Positions 9,985 through 19,311 of a DNA stretch of 64,000 nucleotides are shown in pieces. Under the pieces are notes generated by a model. The model saw nothing but the letters and a program-made list of their open reading frames with translations. It was not told the origin of the DNA and ran no database searches. Numbering within the stretch: the first letter of the stretch is position 1; each line of letters opens with the position of its first letter. A program made the position numbers and the translations under genes. Origin of the DNA: Rhizomys pruinosus (taxonomy: Eukaryota > Chordata > Mammalia > Rodentia > Spalacidae); NCBI GenBank assembly GCA_009823505.1, contig VZQC01006609.1:482334-546333 (forward strand), read 5' to 3'.

Positions 9985-10385
9985 AGGGGAAAAAGAGCAA
10001 ACACAGGGAATTTTGGTAATAGATATGAAAAAGCCTTTGAAATGAATGCATCCTTCCTACCCTGGAGATGCAATCTGAGATGGATGCAAAGATTTATGTC
10101 CAAAGATGCTCATCACACAGCCTTGTTTATGAGGCCAAAAACCTGGAAATAGCTCAGAGGTCCAACACAGAGATTGGTTAAATAAATTATGGGGCATCCA
10201 TGTGATGGAATACCATACAGCCATTAAAAATGATGGCCCAGTAAAAGAATATTTAACGACATGGGGAAATGTTCACAAGATATTAAAGAAAAAAAAACCA
10301 GCAGGCTGCAAAACAACATGGTCTATTTGCCCATGACTTTGTGACAACAATGATTAAAAAAGGGGAATCCAAGGCCTCTGGGGTT
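9985..10385 (+). mobile_element. Ancient L1 (L1M-type) 3' end
   Basis: Reads 'CACACAGCCTTGTTTATGAG', 'GGTTAAATAAATTATGGGGC', 'GGAATACCATACAGCCATTA' and 'GCAGGCTGCAAAACAACATG' in order, the characteristic ORF2 end and 3' UTR of old mammalian L1s. No open frame. Confidence 0.85.
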
Positions 10386-10429
10386 ATTTATGATGTTGGT
10401 CCACTGCCTCTGAGACTCAGCCTCATTAA

Positions 10430-10625
10430 TTCTTGTTCCTACTTGGCTTAGTGAAAAGCATCAGGATTTAATCTCTGAAAGGCGTTCAGAGTTTAGTCTG
10501 TGCAACGTATAGGCTGGGCAGCCTTGGGGTCCTGGTACTCACTTTTTCTCATCTGTAAGATGGGCACAGTGGTCCTCTGCTGGTGTGGTGTTGATTGACA
10601 TCAAATGCTAAGTCAACCATGCTCA
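10430..10625 (+). mobile_element. MIR SINE
   Basis: 'GGCTGGGCAGCCTTGGGGTC' and 'TTTTTCTCATCTGTAAGATG' then 'GGGCACAGTGGTCC' match the MIR core and flanking region in the forward direction. Confidence 0.55.
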
Positions 10626-10635
10626 AAGATTGTAC

Positions 10636-10650
10636 GTGTGTGTGTGTGTG

Positions 10651-10683
<33 letters not shown>
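10636..10683. repeat. (GT)n microsatellite
   Basis: About 48 bp of GT with one 'CATG' interruption. Confidence 0.95.
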
Positions 10684-10685
<2 letters not shown>

Positions 10686-10689
10686 GTGA

Positions 10690-11499
10690 ACATAGATTTT
10701 GGAACAGTGGACATCTGTCTATATCTCTATTAACTATATCTGTGTCTCCATGTCCTGAGGACTGTATTTTGGCCATGAAACATGACACACCCCTTCCCCC
10801 AGCAGTGCACCAGTACAGGGCAGTGCCTTATGGACACACAGGTGACTCAGGCTTGCTCTTCTACCCTCTGGACACCTACTTGCCCAGGGCTGGGCTCAGC
10901 ATACCTGCAAGGGCGAGAGTTACATCTGTGGGTGATGTTTAGTGCCAGGGTCTGATATAGAATGTCCCAAGCATCCCAGATCCGTAGGAACAGGAGTGGC
11001 TACTGTTTCATGCACGTGGCCCAACAGGAGTGGCTCTAAGACTAGGGCCTAGCTGGGAGGCCAGGGTCCCGCCTTAGTACCCTCTGATTCTCTGGGGAGG
11101 TGCTAGGCTGAGGGGTCCCTACTGGCTACCTAGAGGGCCTTCTGGAAGGTTTGAGGGGGACCCTATCCCATCCTGCTTCTTCCCTCTGGTCTCTGAGTAG
11201 ATCAGCAACCTTGATTTCTCATTACCAGCCCCCCCCCACCAGTCCAGTCAGGGTCAGTGACTTTTTACTCTCCACAGTGGAGGGAAGTGGGCCTCACTGA
11301 AGGAGAAGACTGCTGGAAATCATGCATTGGGAAGACCCCAGGCCTGGCTCTTTCCACAGGCTACTGAGTCAGAAAGGTGAACTGGGAATGGGGGTTCAAG
11401 GAGAAACTGGGCACTGGGCTCTCTATTATTAATTTTCTTTCTACACCCAGTTTGTGAGCTTTTATTCTGCACAGACTTTGGGTTACATAGAAACGGAGT

Positions 11500-11500
<1 letters not shown>
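10690..11500. other. Unique sequence, no gene seen
   Basis: About 800 bp without a recognised repeat or coding signal. A C-rich run lies at 11229-11238. Confidence 0.45.

Positions 11501-11541
<41 letters not shown>
11501..11541. repeat. (CT)n microsatellite
   Basis: About 41 bp pure CT followed by a pyrimidine-rich stretch (CCTT/TTCC) to about 11605, with a strong strand asymmetry. Confidence 0.95.
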
Positions 11542-11543
<2 letters not shown>

Positions 11544-11609
11544 TTGCTTCTCCCTCCTTCCTGCCTCCCCTTCTCTCCCTTCCTTTCTTCTTTCTTGTTT
11601 TTTTTCAGA

Positions 11610-12535
11610 TGTGTGGACAGATGCATCGTTCAGGTGCATTGGCACGAGACAACACAGAGGACTGTGTTGTTGCATAGAGGCTGCTACTGACACCACCCTG
11701 GGTCCTTAGCAGAGGGTATGCACCCTGCCCAGCTCTCCTGAGACCCATACTTAAAATTTGAGAGACTTCCCTGAGGGTGTCAGAAGTGACGGAGAATGGG
11801 ACACTGGGAAGGTGACAGCCCTTCCACTCCGAGAGGCTTATCTGTGACTGAGCAATGGAGGATGCGTCTATGCTGTGCCTCGGGGCAGGAGAACTTTGTG
11901 GGGCAGGCTTTCCTCAGCTTCCGTCCTCCCCCTCTGCTTGTCCCTCTCAGAAGGATTTCCTTGCAGTCTTCCCTCCTCATCTCATGCCCTAGATCCTTCC
12001 CTCAGGCTCTGCTTGCATGGACCACACACTAGATAGGTGGAACCCTGGTGTGCCTTTTCTAAAGATAGCTCAGTCACACAGCACGTGCAGTTGCTGTGCT
12101 TTAATAGAACAGCTTTCAAGCATATTATTTTTAGAGAGAGAAAATAACTTGAACACACCAGAAAGTGTACTACAGACAGGATCGGAAGTGAAATCTAGAG
12201 AGGATGCTCAGGAACAGGTCTCCATTCCCAGGGCGGGTGCCTAGCCACAGAGACGAGGCCCTAAGGCTATGCACAAAGAACGCCCGCCAAACTCCAGCAC
12301 TGTGCGCTCCAGGTGAGGCCCAGGGAGTCTGCTCACGCTCGCGCTAGCTGAGGGCTCTGTGGAGTTTTCCAGAGCCTTTGCTACAGCCTTGGGGGAGTCT
12401 ATCATTGTGGGGCGGTGGGGTTCCCGGTGTCCACGAGGGTCACCGGCCTCTTGGCGCACATTTCAATGCCGCAGGCTGGGAGAGGGAGAAGGGAAAGGAC
12501 TCTGAGCCTGGCAGGTCAAAGACCTGGGAGTTGGC
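11610..12535. other. Unique sequence, no gene seen
   Basis: No recognised repeat. CpG frequency rises modestly at 12240-12480 (several CG in 'ACGCTCGCGCTAGC') but falls short of a CpG island. The segment 12090-12170 is AT-rich and may be conserved. Confidence 0.45.
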
Positions 12536-12539
12536 CTCG

Positions 12540-12895
12540 AGGGACCAAAACTCATTTATTTGCAGAAAACTAGGGTCTTGTATAGTAGTTTCTGGCGGGC
12601 TTGAGGAGAGGATGGGGGTGGGGAAAGGGGTGCAGGGAAAATTCACAGTGCAAAAGCCTTGTTTATGCTAGCCAGCAGATGCGCCAGTTGGCTTCCTGAA
12701 ACCAAGATGTGCTCTTTAGATAATGGGTTTAGGAATGGGACACCTTTTGCCCAAATCCCCAAAAGGGGACTACAGGGCCAATTGTCTATCCGCTTGTCTA
12801 TCCACAAGCAGGGGCAAGCCCGACCCCTGGCCTTTTGCAGGTAATCGAGGCAAAGTCCTGCTTCTTATTACTCAGCTAGATGGAGTATCAGGCCC
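12540..12895 (-). mobile_element. Possible ERV2/ERVK-like LTR (low confidence)
   Basis: 'AACTCATTTATTTGCAGAAA' contains a reverse polyadenylation signal (TTTATT), followed by 'GGGTCTTGTATAGTAG', which resembles an R region. The following ~300 bp ('CCCAAAAGGGGACTACAGGG' type text near 12758-12775) is repeat-like in composition. No clear ends or target duplication were found. Confidence 0.3.
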
Positions 12896-13006
12896 CACAT
12901 AACTCCAGTTCCTAGGGGATCCAGTGCCTTCTTCTGGCCTCTGCAGGCATTGCATGACACATACATGCAGGCAAAACACTCATAAACATAAAATAAAAAA
13001 TAAAGT
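12896..13006 (+). mobile_element. B2 SINE 3' fragment
   Basis: 5'-truncated: starts within 'CATAACTCCAGTTCC', continues 'TGCCTTCTTCTGGCCTCTGC' and ends 'CATAAAATAAAAAATAAA'. Confidence 0.85.
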
Positions 13007-13008
13007 GG

Positions 13009-13225
13009 AGGCTGGAGAGATGATTCAGCAGTTAAGGGCACTGGCTGGTCTTGGAGGGGACCTGGGTTCGGTTCCCAGCACCCACATGACAGCTAACAAT
13101 CATCCATAACTCCAGTTTCAAGGAATCTGACACCCTCTTCTGACTTCTGTGGGGCCTCACAGGTACACTTACATACATGCAGGCAATACATTCATACACA
13201 TAAAAAATAAAAATAATAGATAAAA
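13009..13225 (+). mobile_element. B2 SINE, short subfamily
   Basis: Head 'GGCTGGAGAGATGATTCAGC', B box 'GGGTTCGGTTCCC', single CCAGTT segment, tail 'CATAAAAAATAAAAATAA'. It directly follows the B2 fragment's A-rich tail, which is a common landing site. Confidence 0.9.
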
Positions 13226-13226
13226 C

Positions 13227-13345
13227 CTGGCATGGTGGCATATGCCTTTAATCCCAGCAGAGAGTTCTACGCCAGTTGGGGCTACAGGGAAACCCTGTCC
13301 CCAAAAGATAAATATATAAATAAAAATTTAAAAATACATAATAAT
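13227..13345 (+). mobile_element. B1 SINE with internal deletion
   Basis: 'CCTGGCATGGTGGCATATGC', 'CTTTAATCCCAGCAGAG' then directly 'GCTACAGGGAAACCCTGTCC'. About 50 bp of the middle is missing. An A-rich tail runs to about 13375. The following 13380-13450 ('GGCAGGCAAGTACCTCACTA') looks like the tRNA-like part of a B4/ID element. Confidence 0.8.
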
Positions 13346-13504
13346 TAAATACAAATATACTTTTAAAATAAAAAAGTGGTTCTAGAGATTGAACCTAAGA
13401 CTGCACATGGCAGGCAAGTACCTCACTATTGGAGCGACAAAGCCAACTCTATTCATTGAATAGAGTTAGCCAGTGTTGGTGTCTGATGCCTACAAATGAA
13501 CTCC

Positions 13505-13625
13505 AAAAGGCCCTTTATTATTATCAGTCCCTTAACAAATGAGAAAACCGAGGAGGCGCCGCCCAAGTCACACAGGTGGGCAGTGGCCTGTGGAGTCGAG
13601 TGTGGGCAGAAGCCGCCACAGGAAC
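13505..13625 (-). mobile_element. MIR SINE
   Basis: 'TTATTATTATCAGTCCCTTA', 'GAGAAAACCGAGGAGGCGCC' and 'AAGTCACACAGGTGGGCAGT' match the reverse MIR core. Confidence 0.7.
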
Positions 13626-13722
13626 ACTGGTGGGTGGCCTACGATCACAGCCTGGCCAAGGTCTAGCAGTCAGCAGATCCTAGGCAGCATGGGCCCTCTG
13701 GTCCCCTCCAGGGAGAGCATCC

Positions 13723-13890
13723 TGCTGCACCTAGGCTGTGCTGTCCCTGTCTGCTCACCACTGCTGCACCTAGGCTGTGCTGTCCCTGTCTGCTCACCAC
13801 TGCTGCACCTAGGCTGTGCTTGTCCCTGTCTGCTGACCACTGCTGCACCTAGGCTGTGCTGTCCCTGTCTGCTCACCACTGCTGCTGATT
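13723..13890. repeat. 39-bp minisatellite, about 4.3 copies
   Basis: Units start at 13723, 13762, 13801 and 13841 with TGCTGCACCTAGGCTGTGCT and end CTGTCTGCTSACCAC. The third is 40 bp with an extra T. Copies differ at one or two positions. All frames are open across much of it because of the repeat, which explains the overlapping open frames on both strands. Confidence 0.95.
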
Positions 13891-14845
13891 GTCCTGTCAC
13901 TGTGGTCAGCATTGTCTAAAGAAAAGTTCTGAGGGAACAGAACATGTCCTCCCTGTTGAGAGAGCAGGTCAGAGCAGGGCTCTGAAGGGAAGGTGGCTTG
14001 GGAGGCCACGGGGTCTTGGGTGAGATGAGAGACAGAAACCAGCTGGGAACTGCAGAAGCTTGGAGGGCAGGCATGGAGAGCCAGGGGCAGAGGGAGCTTC
14101 GGCTGGGCCTGACTGGCCTGGCTGCAGGGCAGAGCACGCCGATGCTCCTTCTATTGTTCCGCCCAAGGCTGCGAGCTGAGAACGTCCCCAGCCTATCGCT
14201 GTCTCCCTGTGTGGCCCTAGTGCCAGTCATTAATCACTTGATAAAATCCTGGATTCCTCAACAGGCAATAGGCATTTTTTTGTGGGGGGGTTACATACAT
14301 TAGGATCCAATTACACCATAATTACATTGGGATGGCTTTGTAACTACAGCATTAATTAACTTTGATAGCTCCCATAGATCATTCTAAGGACTGTACTTGG
14401 AGAAAGAGTGAGTGGAACCAGAGGTTGGGGGCTAGAGGAAAGTTTGGGTGGGGGTCCCTAGCCCACTCTGCTGACCCCCAAACAGTCTGCAGGCTGAGTA
14501 CAACTTTAGTCTTAGTTGTCCCGAACTTGCCCCTCTATTCTGAGTGTGAGACCTTTTGGGAGGGTCAAGAAACATGGCCATCAAAAGCCATTTCCCTTGA
14601 GGCAGCAGAGCCTGGTGTAGGAAGGAGCGACATTTGATTTCCTGGAGCTTGGGCTTCGACATTGGGAAAGGCAGAATCAGTTTGCTCATATGGTGTTGGG
14701 GGAGTAAGGGAAAGGGGGGCCATGCAGCCTCTGGCCTGGAACCGAAGGGAGAAACCAAATATGGACCTCGGGCCAGAGCCACGTGGGTGACTTCAGATTT
14801 CTCTGGGGGGCTCCACTGCAACAAAATAGACAAAATTCATTTTAA
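13891..14845. other. Unique sequence with AT-motif cluster at 14220-14375
   Basis: No recognised transposon. 14220-14375 contains 'CATTAATCACTTGATAAA', 'CAATTACACCATAATTACAT' and 'CATTAATTAACTTTGATAG'. This is a cluster of homeodomain-like cores in otherwise mixed-composition DNA and a candidate conserved element. No coding signal. Confidence 0.45.
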
Positions 14846-14851
14846 TGGTAT

Positions 14852-15002
14852 TTTTTTGGCCTTTTTGAGACAGGGTTTCCCTGTATCTCCAGCTGTCTTG
14901 GAACTTACTATGTAGACCAGGCTGGCCTTGAACTCACAGAGATCTGCCTGCCTCTGCCTCCTGAGTGCTGGGATTAAAGGCATGTGCCATCACTCCCGGC
15001 AC
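14852..15002 (-). mobile_element. B1 SINE with 11-bp target duplication
   Basis: Full-length reverse B1 ('GAGACAGGGTTTCCCTGTAT' through 'ATGTGCCATCACTCCCGGC'). TTTAATGGTAT flanks it at 14841-14851 and 15003-15013. Confidence 0.95.
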
Positions 15003-15071
15003 TTTAATGGTATATTTTATTTAATCCAATATGTTCAAAATATTAGTTCAAATGTATTCAACATAAAACAT

Positions 15072-15535
15072 TACAGAGGGGCTTAGTAAATAAAATGCTG
15101 TCACAGAAGCATGAGGACCTGTCTTTGATCTCCTACAACCCATGTTAAACAATTCAGGCATGTCGGCACAGATGCCTGTAATCCCAGTGCTAAGGAGGCA
15201 GAGACAGGAGGATCCTGGGGCTTGAAGGCCTGCTACTCTAGCCAAATTGATGAGCTCCAGTCCAATAAGAGATCATGTCTTGAAAACCCAGGTAGTTATG
15301 TGTGGTGATGCACATCTTTAATCCCAGCTCTTAGGAGGCAAAGACAGGTGGATCTCTGTGAGCTTCAGAGCAACCAGAACTACATAGTGACTCTGTCTCT
15401 CTAAACAAAACCAATCAAGCCCAAGATGTACAACTCCTGAGGAACAACAGCTGGGGCTGTCCTTTGGCTTCCATATGCATCCACATATAAGTGGACATTC
15501 ACACACATGAACATACATGTATATACACACATTAA
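15072..15535 (+). mobile_element. Composite SINE (B3/B4-like), interrupted by a B1
   Basis: tRNA-like head ('GAGGGGCTTAGTAAATAAAA', 'GCATGAGGACCTGTCTTTGA'), B1-like middle ('GCCTGTAATCCCAGTGCTAA') and 'GATCATGTCTTGAAAACCC'. After the B1 it resumes with 'GTACAACTCCTGAGGAAC' and 'TTTGGCTTCCATATGC'. Confidence 0.65.
15294..15412 (+). mobile_element. B1 SINE
   Basis: 'TGTGTGGTGATGCACATCTT', 'TAATCCCAGCTCTTAGGAGG', 'GTGGATCTCTGTGAGCTTC', 'GTGACTCTGTCTCTC'. Nested in the composite SINE. Confidence 0.85.
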
Positions 15536-15576
15536 AATAAACAAATAGATTAAAATATCACAGCATTCATATTTTC

Positions 15577-15835
15577 TTTTTTTGCCTTTTTAAAAATTTT
15601 TTTTTAATTTATTTTTGTATGTGTATGAATGTACTGTCTGCCTGTAGGTTTGTGCACCCATGTCATGCAATGCCGCGGAGGTCAGAAGAGGGTCTCGGAT
15701 TCCCCTGGAACTGAAGTTCTCCTGGAATTGGAGTTACAGATGGTTCTTAGCTGCCATGTGGGTGCTGGGAATCCAACCTGGGTCCTCTGCAAGAGCATTC
15801 GGTGCTCTTAACCTCTAGGCTATCTCTCCAGCCCC
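15577..15835 (-). mobile_element. B2 SINE, long subfamily (GTAACTCC type)
   Basis: Full-length reverse B2 with a long T/A tail at left. Perfect 15-bp target duplication AGCATTCATATTTTC at 15562-15576 and 15836-15850. Confidence 0.96.
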
Positions 15836-15869
15836 AGCATTCATATTTTCAATGAAGTTTTGAAATCCG

Positions 15870-16216
15870 GTGTGCATCTTTATTTTGGATGTGTATGGTG
15901 TTCGTGCACACGTGTCCATGTGTGCAGGTGCATGCGTGTGTGCTGGCCAGTGGTCAATGCTGGGTGTCTTCTTCAATTGCTTTCCATTTTATTTACTGAG
16001 GCAGTATCTCTTGCTCAATCCAGAGCTCGCTGATTCTGGCTAGTGGATCTAGCCAGCTGGCCACAGGGGACACTGTGTGTACCCCTCCTCAGCACTAGGG
16101 TTACCCTAAGGCCACCAAGCTCACCTAGTGTTTATGTGGCTGCTGGGGGATCTGAACTCAGGTTCTCTCTATTGTGTGGTAAGTACTTTATCCGCTGAGC
16201 CATCTCTCCAGCCCTC
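15870..16216 (-). mobile_element. Composite SINE, reverse
   Basis: TG-rich tail ('GTGTGCAGGTGCATGCGTGT'), 'GGTCAATGCTGGGTGTCTTC', 'CACCAAGCTCACC' in place of the B1-like middle, then 'GGATCTGAACTCAGGTTCTC' and 'GCTGAGCCATCTCTCCAGCC' as the tRNA-like head. Confidence 0.7.
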
Positions 16217-17039
16217 TGCTGTGTATCTAACATGTACTAAATACATCTTCATCAAGTGCTGATGTCTACTGCAGTAGTCCATGCATTCCTATGTGTGACA
16301 CTGGGCATAGAATTGATACTTATTACATGCCAATGTCCTTTCTTCACTCCTGACAATTCCCTATTGTCCATTTCTTCTCAGGACAATGTTTCATACAGCA
16401 TATTGGAAGAAGATTGCCACCCAGACCTCCAGTTGCCCAAACAAATAAGCTTGGAGCCTTAAAGTCCTGTGGGTTGAACAGATCCAAGCCACCCTCAAGC
16501 CCTGTCTTCCATCACTCCAAACTCAGCAGGACTCCAGCCTCTGCTCACCACTGTGTGGTGTTGTGAAGGTGGGCAGGGCAGGGCAGAGGTGTCTGCTGCC
16601 CTTCTGAGCATTCCAGGGCTTTTCCTGGCACTTAGAAAAGCTCCACCTCTGTAGGGTGACCTTGACCTTGTAGGGTGACCTTGACCTTGTAGGGTGACCT
16701 TGGCCTTGGGGACTTGGCCTGATCCAGCCTCTGGCTTTTTTCTCACCACTCTCCACATCCCAATTCCCTAGCCTTCCCCTGATTTCTAGAAAGTTCCCAG
16801 CCCCTTTTTGCTTTGAGCCCTTTATACCCCCGTTCCCTCTGCATGGCTTTTTCCTGTCTTCAGGCATCCGGCTCCTCGTCTTTCTGCTCTCCTCTACAGG
16901 GACAGAGCTTCTCTGACCTCCTAGTAAAGCTGCACCCACCCTGCCCAGCCCCTCTTTACAGTCTCCTTCTTCTTCAGTCAGTTCCTAGGGCTTGGTGATT
17001 CTTAAAATGCCCGGAAATTCTTACTATGCCTATTTTATT
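16217..17039. other. Unique sequence carrying a 19-bp tandem repeat
   Basis: No recognised transposon outside the 19-bp repeat listed separately at 16651-16708. Pyrimidine-rich on the given strand. No coding gene seen. Confidence 0.5.
16651..16708. repeat. 19-bp tandem repeat with TGACCTTGA half-sites
   Basis: Three copies of GTAGGGTGACCTTGACCTT (the last with G for A). Each contains TGACCTTGR at 16657, 16676 and 16695. The complement TCAAGGTCA is the extended half-site bound by NR5A and ERR orphan receptors. A binding role is inference only. Confidence 0.9.
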
Positions 17040-17266
17040 TTATTATTTTTTTCTTTTCAGAGATAGGGTCTCATGTCGCCCAGGTTGGCCTGGAATTCAT
17101 TATGTAGCCAAGGATTACCTTGAAATTCAGATCCTCTGCCCTTCACCTCCCAAGTGCTAGGGTGATAGGCATGTGCCACCACGCCCAGTCTATGCAGTGC
17201 CGGGAGTGAAGCCAGAGCTTTGTATATTCTGTGAGTACTCTACACACTGAGCTAAATCTCCAGCCC
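17040..17266 (-). mobile_element. B4 SINE
   Basis: B1-related part ('GAGATAGGGTCTCATG', 'CACCTCCCAAGTGCTAGGGT', 'GCCACCACGCCCAG') fused to an ID/tRNA-like part ('ACACTGAGCTAAATCTCCAG'), the standard B4 arrangement in reverse. Confidence 0.85.
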
Positions 17267-17536
17267 TTATTTTGGCTTTTGAGACAGGGTCTTGTGTAGC
17301 CTAAACTGACCTCAAACTTGTGATCATCTACCTCAGTCTTCCTACCTACAGACATGTGTCGACCATACTTGGCTTTTTTTTTTTCGAGACAGGGTCTCCC
17401 TGTAGCCCCAGCTGGACTGGAACTCACTCTGTAGACCAGGCTGGCCTTGAACTCACAAAGATCCGCCTGCCTCTGCTTCCCAAGTGCTAGGATTAAAGGC
17501 GTGCGCCACCACGCCCGGCTCATACTTGGCTTTTAA
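17267..17536 (-). mobile_element. Degraded B1/B4 fragment interrupted by a B1
   Basis: 'TTTTGAGACAGGGTCTTGTG', 'CTCAAACTTGTGATCATCTA' and 'GTCGACCATACTTGGC' form an old B1/B4-like copy. The younger B1 at 17378-17520 lies at its right end. Confidence 0.6.
17378..17520 (-). mobile_element. B1 SINE, young, 14-bp target duplication
   Basis: Full-length and little diverged, ending 'CGCCACCACGCCCGGCT'. CATACTTGGCTTTT flanks it at 17364-17377 and 17521-17534. Confidence 0.97.
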
Positions 17537-17544
17537 AGTGCTTT

Positions 17545-18520
17545 ATCACTCTGCTCCAACCGCATGCAGTCAGTGCTGTGGTCTCTCATTCAGAGGTGTT
17601 TCTAGAACTCCAGTACCAGTGTCTTGTGGCTCCTGGCCTCCATTGTGTGGGTACCTTCTGTGGGATCTGTGTGTCCCCAGGCAGGGGACAGCCTGAGCAA
17701 AGGTCTGCCCCATCCCTCCTCTGGGCGCCAGACCTCTGTTTACAGTTCGTGCCAACCTGGCAACCCCGGTTTTCAGTTTCCCCTTCACGCTGACCACAGA
17801 CCATAACCAAGGCTGGCTGCTGGCACGTCCTGCTCTGGGTTGGCACTGGCATCATAAGGTGGGTAAGAGGTGGCAAGAGCAGGAAGCCTTCTGACCAGGA
17901 TGGCGGAGACGACAGAGACGACAGTGCCTTCAGGATAGAGAGTTACAGGGCCTTGTTGGGCTGGGTTCATGGGCCAACCCCTGCTAGACCCTGAGCTGGC
18001 TTTCTGCCTTGCCCGCTGGTACCTCTGTGAGCACAGCCTGTCCTCCCTCAGTGCCCACTTAGGGTCATGCTGGCTCCCTTTGATGCCTTCAAAGAATCTC
18101 CATCCGAGGACATCAGTGAGCTCTGTGGACAACCAGCATGTTTGTCGGCAGCATTCCATCAGGCCGAGCCCAGTGACGGCCGGAGCCTACAGTGGTGGTG
18201 TGAGCTGAGCTCCAGCCTCAGGGTCACTGCCTCACCCCGGCAGGTGTGGACTCAGCCATGCAGCCAGTTTGGGAAGCCTGACTTATGTGATCCACCAGTG
18301 GTACACATGGCACACCACCAACTCCCATCCTGCGCATGTGCACCACCTGAAGGAACGATGTACATGTGTTCAATAAAAAGAGAAGCCGGAGCCCAGAGCA
18401 GAGCCACCCAGAGAGAACGGGTGAGCTACCGCAGAAGGCTCAGCCAAAGGCCACTGCTCACAAAGACAAGAAAACTGTGGTGATTTTCTTCAACATGGTT
18501 GCATCTTAATCCAAGCCTGA
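17545..18520. other. Unique sequence, no gene seen
   Basis: About 1 kb without a recognised repeat. Open frames up to 138 codons overlap on both strands with no recognisable domain. 'CAATAAAAAG' at 18371 is an isolated polyadenylation-like hexamer. An NRF1-like 'TGCGCATGTGC' lies near 18331. Confidence 0.45.
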
Positions 18521-18524
18521 GCCA

Positions 18525-18870
18525 GAGCAGCAGGACCCAGAAAAGTAGGCAAAAAATGACACCATTACAATACACATACAAAGCCTTTGACCGATGTTCC
18601 TCGTGATAAAAGCTCAGAAGAATCCAGGAAGAGAAGGAGTAAATCTCAACATGATAGGGCTCTATAGGATAAACCCACAGCCAGCATGAATGAGGCTGAA
18701 TCAGGAAGACGGAAAACATTTCCTGTAAAATCAGGAAGAAGACAAGGATGCCAACTCTCCCCACGCTCACTCATTACGATGCTTGAAGTCTTAGCCACAG
18801 CAGTAAGACAAGAGAAAAAAAAATAAGACAAATGGGAAAGGAAGTCCAAGTGTTACAGCGAGCATTGCCT
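18525..18870 (+). mobile_element. L1 ORF2 fragment (reverse-transcriptase region)
   Basis: 'GATAAACCCACAGCCAGCAT', 'AAACATTTCCTGTAAAATCA', 'GGAAGAAGACAAGGATGCCA' and 'GCTTGAAGTCTTAGCCACAG' follow the L1 RT coding order around its conserved catalytic region. Frames are broken, so it is inactive. Confidence 0.85.
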
Positions 18871-18912
18871 GTCGAGAATATCACTGCCTTAATTTGGTAT
18901 CTTAAAGAGCGG

Positions 18913-19093
18913 CTTTCGAGAGCCAGCAAAATGACCCAGTGGGTAAAGATGACCCAGGCTTACTACCAAGCCTGATGACCTGAGTTCAATTCCTGGAACC
19001 CACATGGTGGTAGGAGGGAGATGACCACCACAAGTTGTCCTCTGGTCTCCATGTGACTCACCCACAGATTAGGTTAAAAAAAAAAAAAAAAGA
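18913..19093 (+). mobile_element. B3 SINE
   Basis: 'GAGAGCCAGCAAAATGACCC', 'AGCCTGATGACCTGAGTTCA', 'ATTCCTGGAACCCACATGGT' and 'AAGTTGTCCTCTGGTCTCCA', then A16. Complete and moderately diverged. Confidence 0.85.
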
Positions 19094-19112
19094 GGGGTTT
19101 TTGATACAGCAA

Positions 19113-19124
19113 CCACTAGAGGGC
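19113..19124 (+). promoter_or_regulatory. CTCF core motif match
   Basis: CCACTAGAGGGC fits the core CCASYAGRKGGC at every position. It lies in the short unique gap between a B3 and a B2, not inside a SINE. Occupancy is not shown by sequence. Confidence 0.45.
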
Positions 19125-19151
19125 CTTGACTGTAATTCTGTGGCATTCTTT

Positions 19152-19302
19152 ATTTTATTTTATTTTATTTTATTTTATTTTATTTTATTTTATTTTATTT
19201 TATTTATGTGTATGAATGTACTGTCTGCATGCAAGTCTGTGCACCCGTGTCGTGCAATGCCGCGGAGGTCAGAAGAGGGTGTCGGATTCCCCTGGAACTG
19301 GA
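19152..19302 (-). mobile_element. 5'-truncated B2 SINE with (TTTTA)n expansion
   Basis: The reverse B2 stops at GGAACTGGAG, before the tRNA-like head. Its tail became a (TTTTA)n array (19152-19204). Flanked by GCATTCTTT at 19143-19151 and 19303-19311. Confidence 0.93.
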
Positions 19303-19311
19303 GCATTCTTT

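Noticed and set aside
12240..12480. CpG-richer stretch as a possible CpG-island promoter
   Set aside because: CpG count is modest, the stretch is short and no transcription-start features are visible.
13723..13890. Direct repeats that could suggest a CRISPR array
   Set aside because: The 39-bp units abut with no spacers and the genome is mammalian, so it is a minisatellite.
18350..18400. CAATAAAAAG as a gene 3' end
   Set aside because: An isolated hexamer without an upstream coding region or a downstream GT-rich element is not evidence of a gene.
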